Assembly: GCA_913062655.1 (NCBI GenBank)
Contig: CAJXXO010000014.1
Span: 1 to 19,187, forward strand
Length of the DNA: 19,187 bases
DNA from: an uncultured Bacteroidota bacterium
Lineage (GTDB): Bacteria > Bacteroidota > Bacteroidia > Chitinophagales > S012-47
Direction of reading: 5' to 3'
Shown here piece by piece: positions 7,041 to 13,565 of the stretch. Position numbers and translations under genes: made by a program. The notes beneath the pieces are model-generated. The model was not told the DNA's origin. It searched no databases and saw only the letters and a list, made by a program, of their open reading frames with translations. How positions within the stretch are numbered: position 1 is the first letter of the stretch; every line of letters starts with the position of its first letter.

Positions 7041-8207
7041 GTGAAGCACTTCATTCTTCCCATACTCATGACGGTATTTCTTGTGCAAGGGTTTACATCC
7101 GACCGCAATCAAACGCAAAAGGTAGACGGACCGGACTACAAAATCCGAAAGGTAGTTATCGATCCGGGCCATGGCGGTAAGGATCCCGGCACCATGGGCG
7201 ACCACAGCAAGGAAAAAGAGATCGTACTGCTGGTAGCCAAAAAGTTGGGCAACTATATCAAGGAATACTTTCCCGACATTGAGGTGCTCTACACCCGCAC
7301 TGACGACACCTTTGTGAAGCTGGAAGAACGCGCGGCCATGGCCAACCGCAACCATGCCGACTTATTCATTTCCCTCCATTGCAATGCCGCTGAAAATAAG
7401 CAAGCTTATGGAGCCGAGACATGGGTGATGGGTATGCACAAGTCAGAAACCAACCTGGAAGTAGCCAAACGCGAGAACTCCGTAATCTTATTGGAAGACG
7501 ACTATAAAACGACTTACGATTATGACCCCAATGATCCCTTAAGTCACATTGTGTTTTCCCTGTACCAAAATGCACACATTGATCAGAGCCTTACCCTGGC
7601 GGATTACATACAGTACCAATTTCGTGAGCGGATGAGCCGAAGAGACCGGGGCGTGCATCAAGCCGGATTTGTGGTACTCTACCGGGCCACTATGCCGGCT
7701 GTCTTGGTGGAGATGGGCTTTCTCTCCAACCTGGCAGAGGAAAAATTCCTGATGAGCGATCATGGGCAAGACCTCGTGGCATCTGGTATTTTTCGGGCTT
7801 TTCGCGATTATAAGAATCAGATGGAGGGGGCGGCAGATGAAATAGGGCCTTCCAAAGGTACCGTAGCCATGGGGCCTGCTCCTGAAGAAAAACCGGTGCC
7901 TTTAGACACACCGGAAGCCACCAACCCATCTCTGGGAGAAGACAAGGTAGAGTTTCGGCTACAGGTAGCGGTTCGCAGTACCACACCCGACTTTTCCCAG
8001 CCTCCATATGATGGCAAGCAGGGTTTTCATTTCGTCCAGGAATCTACCGGGCTGTTCCGGGTTTTCTATGGTCGCTACCTGTCTGCTGAGGAAGCAGAAA
8101 AAAGGTTGCCCCGTTTGCAGGATGAGGGTTTTCCTGATGCATTTGTGGTAGCCTACAAAGCCGGCAAGCGCGTGGAATTGTCCGAAGTGGCTGCAGCCGA
8201 GGACTAA
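7041..8207 (+). CDS. N-acetylmuramoyl-L-alanine amidase (Amidase_3) with SPOR-like C terminus
   Basis: A 388-aa periplasmic zinc amidase cleaving the bond between MurNAc and L-Ala of peptidoglycan during cell separation. The start is GTG 7041 (MKHFILPILMTVFLVQGF), giving a signal peptide; the ATG ten codons later would destroy it. The Amidase_3 domain covers about 34-258. The VVIDPGHGGKDPG motif supplies zinc ligand H44, the KEKEIVL segment the glutamate ligand (about 58-60), SLHCNAA the second histidine (H113), and PAVLVEMGFLSN the catalytic glutamate E224. An insertion at about 125-185 (GMHKSETNLEVAKREN) is common in AmiC-like enzymes. After a Pro/Glu-rich linker, residues about 302-380 resemble a SPOR domain (FRLQVAVRST, GLFRVFYGRYLSAEEAEK), which would bind denuded septal glycan. 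It leads the gene group with the MCE and OstA-like genes. Confidence 0.93.
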   Translation: MKHFILPILMTVFLVQGFTSDRNQTQKVDGPDYKIRKVVIDPGHGGKDPGTMGDHSKEKEIVLLVAKKLGNYIKEYFPDIEVLYTRTDDTFVKLEERAAMANRNHADLFISLHCNAAENKQAYGAETWVMGMHKSETNLEVAKRENSVILLEDDYKTTYDYDPNDPLSHIVFSLYQNAHIDQSLTLADYIQYQFRERMSRRDRGVHQAGFVVLYRATMPAVLVEMGFLSNLAEEKFLMSDHGQDLVASGIFRAFRDYKNQMEGAADEIGPSKGTVAMGPAPEEKPVPLDTPEATNPSLGEDKVEFRLQVAVRSTTPDFSQPPYDGKQGFHFVQESTGLFRVFYGRYLSAEEAEKRLPRLQDEGFPDAFVVAYKAGKRVELSEVAAAED

Positions 8208-8226
8208 AGCGCCAACCATTCCGTTA

Positions 8227-8268
8227 TTCTTTCGTAAAGAAAAGTGATCGCCCATTGACCGTTGGGCG
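8227..8268. terminator. Two small hairpins after the amidase gene
   Basis: TTCTTT-CGT-AAAGAA (8227-8241) is a perfect 6-bp stem with a 3-base loop. CGCCCA-N8-TGGGCG (8249-8268) is a perfect 6-bp stem. Neither is followed by a T-run, so a strong intrinsic terminator is not shown. They may partially attenuate transcription or mark a processing site between the amidase and MCE genes. The second hairpin includes the candidate -33 TTG of the MCE promoter. Confidence 0.3.
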
Positions 8269-8293
8269 GTTCTGCGTGTAATACCTATTTTTG
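8262..8293 (+). promoter_or_regulatory. Bacteroidota-type promoter for the MCE gene
   Basis: TATTTTTG (8286-8293) fully matches TAnnTTTG. A TTG at 8262-8264 is placed 21 bases upstream, within the accepted spacing. It leaves a leader of about 17 bases before the TTG start at 8317, so the MCE and OstA-like genes can be transcribed without the amidase. Confidence 0.5.
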
Positions 8294-8316
8294 GACTACC
8301 ACAAAAACAATCCGTT

Positions 8317-9276
8317 TTGAAGATCTCCAATGAGACGAAAGTCGGTATTCTGGCCATATTTGCCATCCTTCTGCTGGTGCTGGGCTACAGCTACCTGAAG
8401 GGGGAACGGGTGTTTGCGCAGGACCGTACTTTCTATGCGGAATACGCCAACATAAGCGGATTGAGCACTTCGGATGACGTGTTGTACCGAGGGTTGGCCA
8501 TTGGTAAAATCCAGTCCATAGAACTGATCCCGGGCAACGAAAAAGCCATCCGCGTATCCTTCAACATCGGAGAGAACATCGACATACCAACCAACTCGGA
8601 AGCCCGGATCGTCAACTCCGACCTTCTGGGGGACAAGGCCCTGGAGCTGATCCTCGGTGATGCTACCACCATGGCCGAAGAAGGGGCCACGCTACTGGGT
8701 ACGGTAGAACAGTCGCTGCAGACACAGATCGAAGAGCAGCTACTACCGGTAAAAACGCGAATAGAAGGCCTCATCGCCAGTATCGACTCGGTAATCACGC
8801 GGGTAAATGGCATATTCGATGTCGACTTCCAGGGTAAAGTTGACGAGTACCAGGTATCCATTGAGGCGGCCATTAAAAATATCCGCAACATTACAGAGAG
8901 TGTGGATGCCATTGTAGCCAATGAAGCCACCAAGATCGACACGGTAATGACCAATGTGAAAGTGATCTCACAAGCCATTGCTGATAATGAACAAGCCCTG
9001 CGCAATACCTTTGCGAACCTGGAGACTATCACCGACTCCATTGCGCGGATTAACCTGGTCAGCACCTTTGCACAGCTCGATTCGGTAACCGCTGATCTCG
9101 CGGTGATTACGGGCAAGGTCAAATCTGGTGACGGTAACCTGGCGATGTTGATCAACGAGAAGGAACTCTACGAAAACCTGGAAGCCATCAGTAAGAATCT
9201 TGAGTTGTTGCTGGAAGACATTCGCAAAAAGCCCGGCCGTTATGCCCCTTCTCTCCTGCGGGTAGGCAACCGCTAA
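8317..9276 (+). CDS. MlaD/MCE family lipid-transport protein
   Basis: A 319-aa single-MCE-domain protein. The start is TTG 8317 (MKISNETKVGILAIF), which fits the family N terminus exactly. One transmembrane anchor covers about 9-27 and the MCE beta-barrel about 37-117 (FYAEYANISGLSTSDDVLYRG and the NSDLLGDKALEL loop). A long helical, Asp/Ile/Asn-rich tail at about 125-305 is predicted to oligomerise as a coiled-coil tube or needle. It ends with the Bacteroidota-typical GDGNLAMLINEKELYENL and LLLEDIRKKPGRY. MCE proteins form hexameric rings that carry phospholipids between membranes, normally with an MlaE permease and MlaF ATPase. Neither partner lies in this window. It sits between the amidase (109 bp before) and the OstA-like gene (36 bp after). 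Confidence 0.92.
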   Translation: MKISNETKVGILAIFAILLLVLGYSYLKGERVFAQDRTFYAEYANISGLSTSDDVLYRGLAIGKIQSIELIPGNEKAIRVSFNIGENIDIPTNSEARIVNSDLLGDKALELILGDATTMAEEGATLLGTVEQSLQTQIEEQLLPVKTRIEGLIASIDSVITRVNGIFDVDFQGKVDEYQVSIEAAIKNIRNITESVDAIVANEATKIDTVMTNVKVISQAIADNEQALRNTFANLETITDSIARINLVSTFAQLDSVTADLAVITGKVKSGDGNLAMLINEKELYENLEAISKNLELLLEDIRKKPGRYAPSLLRVGNR

Positions 9277-9312
9277 AGGCATAGTACCGTCTATTGACTT
9301 GTTAAATGCTGT

Positions 9313-10851
9313 ATGATGTGGCGATCGGCTCTTGTGTTTGGTGTACTCTTGTTGCTCGCTCATTCCACCTGGGCGCAGGAGCGTACACCGGTCACTATTC
9401 GTTCCGCAGATAAATTGCGAGGTATTCGTACCGACTCTACCGAAATTCAGATCGCCATTGGACATGTCTCCTTCGAGCAAAAAGGGACCATTCTCAATTG
9501 CGATTCCGCTTTACTTTTCCAGGCCTACAACCGGGTACTCGCTTACGGAAACGTAGAAATCCTGCAAGGAGATACCCTCGATATCCAAAGCGATGCCTTA
9601 CGGTATGATGGCAACCAGGATTTGGCCACCCTCAATGGCAATGTGAGGTTGCAGCAACAAGGTATGACCCTTACCACACCCTCTTTGACCTACAACATGG
9701 CCACCAAACAGGCGCAATACACCAATGGAGCTACCATCCAAAACGACAGCACTACCCTCTCCAGCATCATTGGCTACTACTATTCCAATTCCAGGATCGC
9801 CTACTTCAAGGAGGTGGTTCGATTGGTAAACAAACGCTACACGCTCTCCAGCGATACGCTGGAATACCACACGGCCACCAAGGTGGCCTTTTTCCATGGC
9901 CCGACTACCATCACCTCCAAAGAGAATACCATTTACTGCGAAGGTGGTTGGTACGATACAGAGCAAGAGCAGGCCAAATTTACCACCAACGCCTGGCTGG
10001 ATAATCCACCCCAACGCCTGGCAGCCGATACTATTTACTACGAACGGGACAATGGCTTCGGCAGAGCAACCAACAACATTGTTTTTCAGGATACGGCACA
10101 GGCCATCCTGCTCTTCAGTGATGCCGCTGAGTACTTTGAAGCGCAACAAACCGTGCATGCCACCAAGGATCCTACGGTGGTCAATATCATCGACAATGAC
10201 TCCCTGTTTATTGCAGCCGACACCCTCCGCTCTATAGAAGACTCGGTACGGAGTTACCTGATGGCTTATCCCAACGTCAGTATCTTCAAGCGCGATCTCC
10301 AGGGTCGCTGCGACTCCCTCGCCTACGACCGGTCAGATTCGGTACTCACCCTCTTTCATGATCCCATCATGTGGAGCGATAGCAACCAGTTTACCGCTGA
10401 CACCATTCGGATTCTCTATCGCGCAAAAGGTATCGACCGGGTGGAGCTACGCCAACAATCCTTTATGGCCTCTCTGAAAGACACCCTTGTTTACGATCAG
10501 ATCAAAGGACGAGACATCGATGGTTACTTTCGGCTGGACAGCCTGCGAAGGCTGGAAGTAAACGGGAATGGGGAGGCCATATACTATGCCCAGGATGACA
10601 GCCTGGCATACCTGGGCGTGAATAAGGTACAGAGCAGCCGTATCACGATCCGCATCCAGAACAATACGGTAGATAAGATCAACTTCCGGGGCAGTCCGGA
10701 TGCCCAATTGGATCCCATTCAAGACATTAATCCCGGCAATTTTATCCTGGAAGGATTTCAGTGGTATGGTGACTTGCGCCCTACGCGCCCACAATTTCGC
10801 CCCTACCGTAAAAACAAGGTGGCTGCGCAGGCTATGCGCCATCAGGACTAG
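9313..10851 (+). CDS. OstA-like LPS transport protein
   Basis: A 512-aa secreted OstA-like protein. The start is ATG 9313 (a second ATG follows directly), giving a signal peptide MMWRSALVFGVLLLLAHS with cleavage expected after TWAQ. The mature chain is a long series of OstA/LptA-like repeats visible as recurring patterns: RADKLRG-type, GHVSFEQKGTILNCDSALLF, YGNVEILQGDTLDIQSDAL, LNGNVRLQQQGMTLTTP, then further spaced SDTLEYH, AADTIYYERD and CDSLAYDRSDS units to about 470. Such repeats stack into a beta-taco groove that shields lipid A while it crosses the periplasm. At 512 residues it is far longer than E. coli LptA (about 185). It follows the MCE gene without a promoter match. Its stop codon shares the palindrome CTAG with the stop of the opposing yebC gene. 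Confidence 0.85.
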   Translation: MMWRSALVFGVLLLLAHSTWAQERTPVTIRSADKLRGIRTDSTEIQIAIGHVSFEQKGTILNCDSALLFQAYNRVLAYGNVEILQGDTLDIQSDALRYDGNQDLATLNGNVRLQQQGMTLTTPSLTYNMATKQAQYTNGATIQNDSTTLSSIIGYYYSNSRIAYFKEVVRLVNKRYTLSSDTLEYHTATKVAFFHGPTTITSKENTIYCEGGWYDTEQEQAKFTTNAWLDNPPQRLAADTIYYERDNGFGRATNNIVFQDTAQAILLFSDAAEYFEAQQTVHATKDPTVVNIIDNDSLFIAADTLRSIEDSVRSYLMAYPNVSIFKRDLQGRCDSLAYDRSDSVLTLFHDPIMWSDSNQFTADTIRILYRAKGIDRVELRQQSFMASLKDTLVYDQIKGRDIDGYFRLDSLRRLEVNGNGEAIYYAQDDSLAYLGVNKVQSSRITIRIQNNTVDKINFRGSPDAQLDPIQDINPGNFILEGFQWYGDLRPTRPQFRPYRKNKVAAQAMRHQD

Positions 10852-11558
10852 GCAATATTGGTGTACACCGCTTGCACATCGTCATCGTCCTCAATTTTGT
10901 CGAGCATCTTTTCAATGTCCGTTAATTGTTCTTCGGAAAATTCGACCGGACTGGAGGCAATACGCTGCAAAGAGGCCTTATTGACCTGTATGCCAAGGTC
11001 TTCGAACGCTTTGTTCAACGAACCAAAATGGGTAAAATCGCCATAGACATAAACCCTGTCTTCATTTACCTCGATTTCTTCCAAACCGGCATCGATCAAC
11101 TCCAACTCGAGCTCTTCCAGATCGATTGCATCGGTCTTTTCGAATTCAAATACTGACTTGCGTGCAAATAGGAACTCAAACGACCCATTGGGGGCCAGGC
11201 TACCACCCGCTTTGTTGAAATACGAGCGCACATTGGCTACGGTACGTGTAGGGTTGTCGGTAGCGGTCTCCACCATCACCAGCACCCCGTGCGGTCCTTT
11301 GCCTTCATAGGTGAGCTCCGAATAATCCGCAGCATCACCGCCCTCGGCCCGTTTGATAGCGGCCTCAATATTATCTTTTGGCATGTTCTGCGCCTTGGCA
11401 TTTTGTATCGCCAACCGCAGCTTCGCGTTCATTTCCGGATCTGTTCCTCCTTCCTTGGCCGCTACGGTAATGGCCTTAGCCAGTTTGGGAAACAACTTGG
11501 ACATCTTGTCCCATCTCTTCTCTTTGGCCGCTCTGCGGTACTCAAATGCGCGTCCCAT
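10848..11558 (-). CDS. yebC: YebC/PmpR family protein
   Basis: A 236-aa full-length YebC-family protein, starting at ATG 11558 (MGRAFEYRRAAKEKRWDKMS). Visible family signatures are the lysine-rich N-terminal helices, AKEGGTDPEMNAKLRLAIQNAKAQNMPKDNIEAAIKRA (split across helices), YEGKGPHGVLVMVETATDN, and FNKAGGSLAPNGS. Members were long annotated as transcriptional regulators. More recent work shows some act at the ribosome to relieve stalling on difficult sequences such as polyproline, so a translation role is plausible here. It is preceded by its own -7 promoter element and by an intrinsic terminator closing the upstream gene, so it is monocistronic. Its TAG stop overlaps that of the convergent OstA-like gene. 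Confidence 0.95.
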   Translation of the reverse strand: MGRAFEYRRAAKEKRWDKMSKLFPKLAKAITVAAKEGGTDPEMNAKLRLAIQNAKAQNMPKDNIEAAIKRAEGGDAADYSELTYEGKGPHGVLVMVETATDNPTRTVANVRSYFNKAGGSLAPNGSFEFLFARKSVFEFEKTDAIDLEELELELIDAGLEEIEVNEDRVYVYGDFTHFGSLNKAFEDLGIQVNKASLQRIASSPVEFSEEQLTDIEKMLDKIEDDDDVQAVYTNIA

Positions 11559-11591
11559 GTGTGTACTTGATTAATGGTGATAAAAGCTGGG

Positions 11592-11599
11592 CAAATTTA
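11592..11599 (-). promoter_or_regulatory. -7 promoter element for yebC
   Basis: On the minus strand TAAATTTG (11599-11592) fully matches TAnnTTTG, 33 bases before the yebC ATG. A TTTG at the end of the terminator T-tract is only 10 bases upstream, too near for a -33 box, so only the -7 part is supported. Confidence 0.45.
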
Positions 11600-11610
11600 C
11601 GACTCCCCAC

Positions 11611-11639
11611 AAAAAAACCGGCTCCCAAATGGAAGCCGG
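11611..11639 (-). terminator. Intrinsic terminator after the secreted-protein gene
   Basis: Read on the minus strand, CCGGCTTCC pairs with GGGAGCCGG across the loop ATTT (nine pairs, one of them T-G), followed at once by seven T residues. This is a classical rho-independent terminator. It lies 22 bp after the stop of the gene at 11662-12054 and isolates it from yebC. Confidence 0.85.
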
Positions 11640-11661
11640 CTAGAAAGAGAAGCGGATGAAA

Positions 11662-12054
11662 CTATTTTTTGCGGAAGTAGTATTCTGTGCTGTCAGCTTG
11701 GATGAGTTCGAACCCAAATGCAACCAACGAATTGATCACATGGGCTTTGCTGTTGAAATTGATGCGCTCACCCTCTGCTGTCATCACATTGGTGCGATTG
11801 GGTCGATTGACCATCTGACCGTAGTCGATGAAGACACGTACTTCGTTATTGAAGGCGCTCCAGTGCAAAAACCAGACGCGGATGTAGTTCACATGCTCCT
11901 GTTCTACAATCTCAGAAAAGGGTACTTCATCAACAAAGAAGTCGGTCAGCACCGCTGAAGTGCGCATCAGGTAGGGATTATCCGGTGTAGGAGCATTGGG
12001 GTACACAGCCAAAGCAGACAAGAGCATCAGGCAACTGATCAATAAGGCTTTCAT
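11662..12054 (-). CDS. Small secreted protein of unknown function
   Basis: A 130-aa protein that I do not recognise. The start ATG 12054 (MKALLISCLMLLSALAVYPN) places a clear signal peptide at the N terminus; cleavage is plausible near residue 17-20. An earlier in-frame ATG at 12108 would put 18 polar residues before it and would begin within a palindrome, so I reject that start. C9 lies inside the hydrophobic core and is not a lipobox. The mature part of about 110 residues is mixed alpha/beta-like, rich in Phe, Val and Asn, with no zinc or nucleophile motif visible; VNYIRVWFLHWSAF and EVRVFIDYGQMVN look like adjacent strands. It is a single transcription unit with a strong terminator, which suggests a real, expressed periplasmic or exported protein. 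Confidence 0.6.
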   Translation of the reverse strand: MKALLISCLMLLSALAVYPNAPTPDNPYLMRTSAVLTDFFVDEVPFSEIVEQEHVNYIRVWFLHWSAFNNEVRVFIDYGQMVNRPNRTNVMTAEGERINFNSKAHVINSLVAFGFELIQADSTEYYFRKK

Positions 12055-12075
12055 AGTGGTAGGTTTATGGTGTGT

Positions 12076-12106
12076 GGATGTTTTTAAGAAATTTTTAACA
12101 ACATCC
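12076..12106. repeat. 31-bp imperfect palindrome between VOC and secreted-protein genes
   Basis: GGATGTT (12076-12082) and AACATCC (12100-12106) are exact inverted repeats. The AT-rich 17-base centre continues the symmetry imperfectly (TTAA against TTAA). It lies 22 bp upstream of the ATG at 12054 and 28 bp after the VOC stop, so it could be an operator for the former or a weak stem ending the latter. No dedicated T-run follows. Confidence 0.4.
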
Positions 12107-12133
12107 ATGCCAAAAACCTTATGTAAGAATAGA

Positions 12134-12508
12134 CTATTGCATAGCCCGCAGCGCTACCCGGTTTCCTTCTGTGTCCAACAGCACGGCCATGTATCCATGC
12201 TCTTTAGAAATCTCTGTTTTGGGTACAATTATCTGACCACCTGCGCCTTCTATTTTATCCAATACTTTCTGGATATTGGGGGCAGCATTGAGGTAAACCA
12301 GGGGGCCTTCCTTGCCAGGATGGTAAAAATCAGCATGCTCGCATAGGGCTCCCCCAATAGTACCCGGCTCTACCGGGAAGATGGCCATTTTCAGGCCATT
12401 GGCCAGCTCCATGGAAGGCATCTCTACGCCCAGAATAGTCTCATAAAATTGGCGCGCGCGGTCGCGATCGGTGACAGGAATTTCGAACCAACTCACAGCA
12501 TGTCTCAT
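12134..12508 (-). CDS. VOC superfamily (glyoxalase/bleomycin resistance-like) protein
   Basis: A 124-aa single-chain member of the vicinal oxygen chelate superfamily, built of two beta-alpha-beta-beta-beta units that bind a divalent metal. The opening MRHAVSWFEIPVTDRDRARQ followed by FYETILGVEM is the typical first unit, with H3 a possible metal ligand. PLVYLNAAPNIQKVLDKIEGAGG and AVLLDTEGNRVAL are the matching second unit. The start ATG 12508 fits the family. Members act as glyoxalases, dioxygenases, epimerases or antibiotic-binding proteins, and the substrate here is unknown. It is 38 bp after the epimerase-like gene on the same strand, but a palindrome and a -7-like element lie in that gap, so it may be separately controlled. 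Confidence 0.88.
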   Translation of the reverse strand: MRHAVSWFEIPVTDRDRARQFYETILGVEMPSMELANGLKMAIFPVEPGTIGGALCEHADFYHPGKEGPLVYLNAAPNIQKVLDKIEGAGGQIIVPKTEISKEHGYMAVLLDTEGNRVALRAMQ

Positions 12509-12520
12509 AGCATTTGGGTC

Positions 12521-12540
12521 TTGGTGCGACCACCAAATTA
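12521..12540 (-). promoter_or_regulatory. Palindrome overlapping a -7-like element before the VOC gene
   Basis: TTGGTG-CGAC-CACCAA (12521-12536) is a perfect 6-bp inverted repeat. On the minus strand TAATTTG (12540-12534) resembles TAnnTTTG with one base missing from the spacer, and it runs into the palindrome. The layout, -7 element followed directly by a palindrome and then by the ATG at 12508, is that of an operator or a short 5' leader hairpin. Confidence 0.4.
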
Positions 12541-12546
12541 GGTATT

Positions 12547-13476
12547 CTATTGGTTTTCAGCCTTGTGGCGGGCTACCACCGCCTGTATAATCTTCTCTTC
12601 AGCCGTGGCCGACCACCCAAATTGCCGGGTAAAGGCACTGCTGTCGAAATAGTAATCGCGGTTGTTTTGGTAGGCCATCTCCTTCATTTCACGGAGAATG
12701 GGCACAAAGAGGCCGATAAGGCCCAACATCGAAACCGGCAGAACCCTCAGCCGGGGCTCCACATCCAATGCTTTCGCAAACCCTTGCACCCACTCCTGGA
12801 TGGTCCAGCGCTGTTGCGTGGAGGGTAGGTGCCACACCCTTCCAAAAGCGCTTGGTGTATTGCCTATTTCAGCCACCGCTTTGGCTGCGTCCTCATCGTA
12901 AGTAAAGTTGTGCACCTTATCCTTTCTCCCTATCCACATAGCCTTTTTGCCGGCCGCCAAATTTTTGATAATCGTCTCGTAGGGTTGGGCATTGTGGGTA
13001 CCCATGAAGTCGGCTGCACGCGTAATAACACCCTCGATGCGCCCTTGCTCTACCGCCTCCCAAAAGGCTTGTGCAATCATGGCGCGTACGCGTCCTTTTA
13101 CACTCACCGGCCCGATGGGCGTATGCTCGTCCATCCCATCCAGGTGGTGAGGATCGTAGAGGTACATATTGTCAAAAAAGACCAGCTTTACCTCATGGGC
13201 CGCACAAGCCGCAAGCACATTATTCATAAGTACCGGCCACTGCTGCTGCCAAATGTGCTTGTTGTAAGGTAAGCCCACGGTAAGATAGGCGACAGAGGCA
13301 CCTTCCACGGCAGCATGAACTGCTTCCTTATCCATCAGATCGGCCGGATGCAACTGATCGGTTTCGTTCACCTTTTCCGGCTTTCTGCTCACCAGACGAA
13401 TGTCCTTCGTGTAGGAGGTAAGATGCTGTGCCAGGGGACGTCCAATGGCGCCACCGGCTCCGAGGATGACTTGCAT
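12547..13476 (-). CDS. NAD(P)-binding epimerase/NmrA-like protein
   Basis: A 309-aa extended short-chain dehydrogenase/reductase-fold protein. The start ATG 13476 (MQVILGAGGAIGRPLAQHL) puts the GAGGAIG dinucleotide-binding loop right at the N terminus. An upstream in-frame ATG would add 40 residues and overlap the preceding PBP gene, so I reject it. The region at 117-131 (DEHTPIGPVSVKGRVR) occupies the place of the usual SxYGxxK catalytic site, but Tyr is replaced by K127 and Lys by R131. The protein may thus be a binding or regulatory NmrA-type member, or may use altered chemistry. The C-terminal part (WTIQEWVQGFAKALDVEPRL, DYYFDSSAFTRQFGW) matches substrate-domain patterns of the epimerase family. 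The substrate is unknown. Confidence 0.82.
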   Translation of the reverse strand: MQVILGAGGAIGRPLAQHLTSYTKDIRLVSRKPEKVNETDQLHPADLMDKEAVHAAVEGASVAYLTVGLPYNKHIWQQQWPVLMNNVLAACAAHEVKLVFFDNMYLYDPHHLDGMDEHTPIGPVSVKGRVRAMIAQAFWEAVEQGRIEGVITRAADFMGTHNAQPYETIIKNLAAGKKAMWIGRKDKVHNFTYDEDAAKAVAEIGNTPSAFGRVWHLPSTQQRWTIQEWVQGFAKALDVEPRLRVLPVSMLGLIGLFVPILREMKEMAYQNNRDYYFDSSAFTRQFGWSATAEEKIIQAVVARHKAENQ

Positions 13477-13496
13477 GGGTTGGTTTTTAGTTAGCA

Positions 13497-13504
13497 GAAA
13501 GGTA
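13497..13504 (-). promoter_or_regulatory. Candidate -7 element for the epimerase-like gene
   Basis: On the minus strand TACCTTTC matches TAnnTTTG in seven of eight positions, 20 bases before the ATG at 13476. It lies in the 89-bp gap after the PBP gene. No -33 TTG at the right spacing was found. Confidence 0.3.
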
Positions 13505-13565
13505 GCACCTATCCGCGTAGGAAACGAATGAAAAAGCTGCGATAGCGCGTACGGATTACAGGATG

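Noticed and set aside
8433..9155. Long minus-strand open frame of 240 codons opposite the MCE gene
   Set aside because: It is Ser/Met/Ile-rich, low in sense features, and lies fully inside a well-supported gene in the other direction.
9598..10158. 186-codon minus-strand frame opposite the OstA-like gene
   Set aside because: Entirely within the OstA-like gene, whose signal peptide and repeats are convincing.
12055..12108. N-terminal extension of the small secreted protein from ATG 12108
   Set aside because: It would bury the signal peptide and start within a palindrome.
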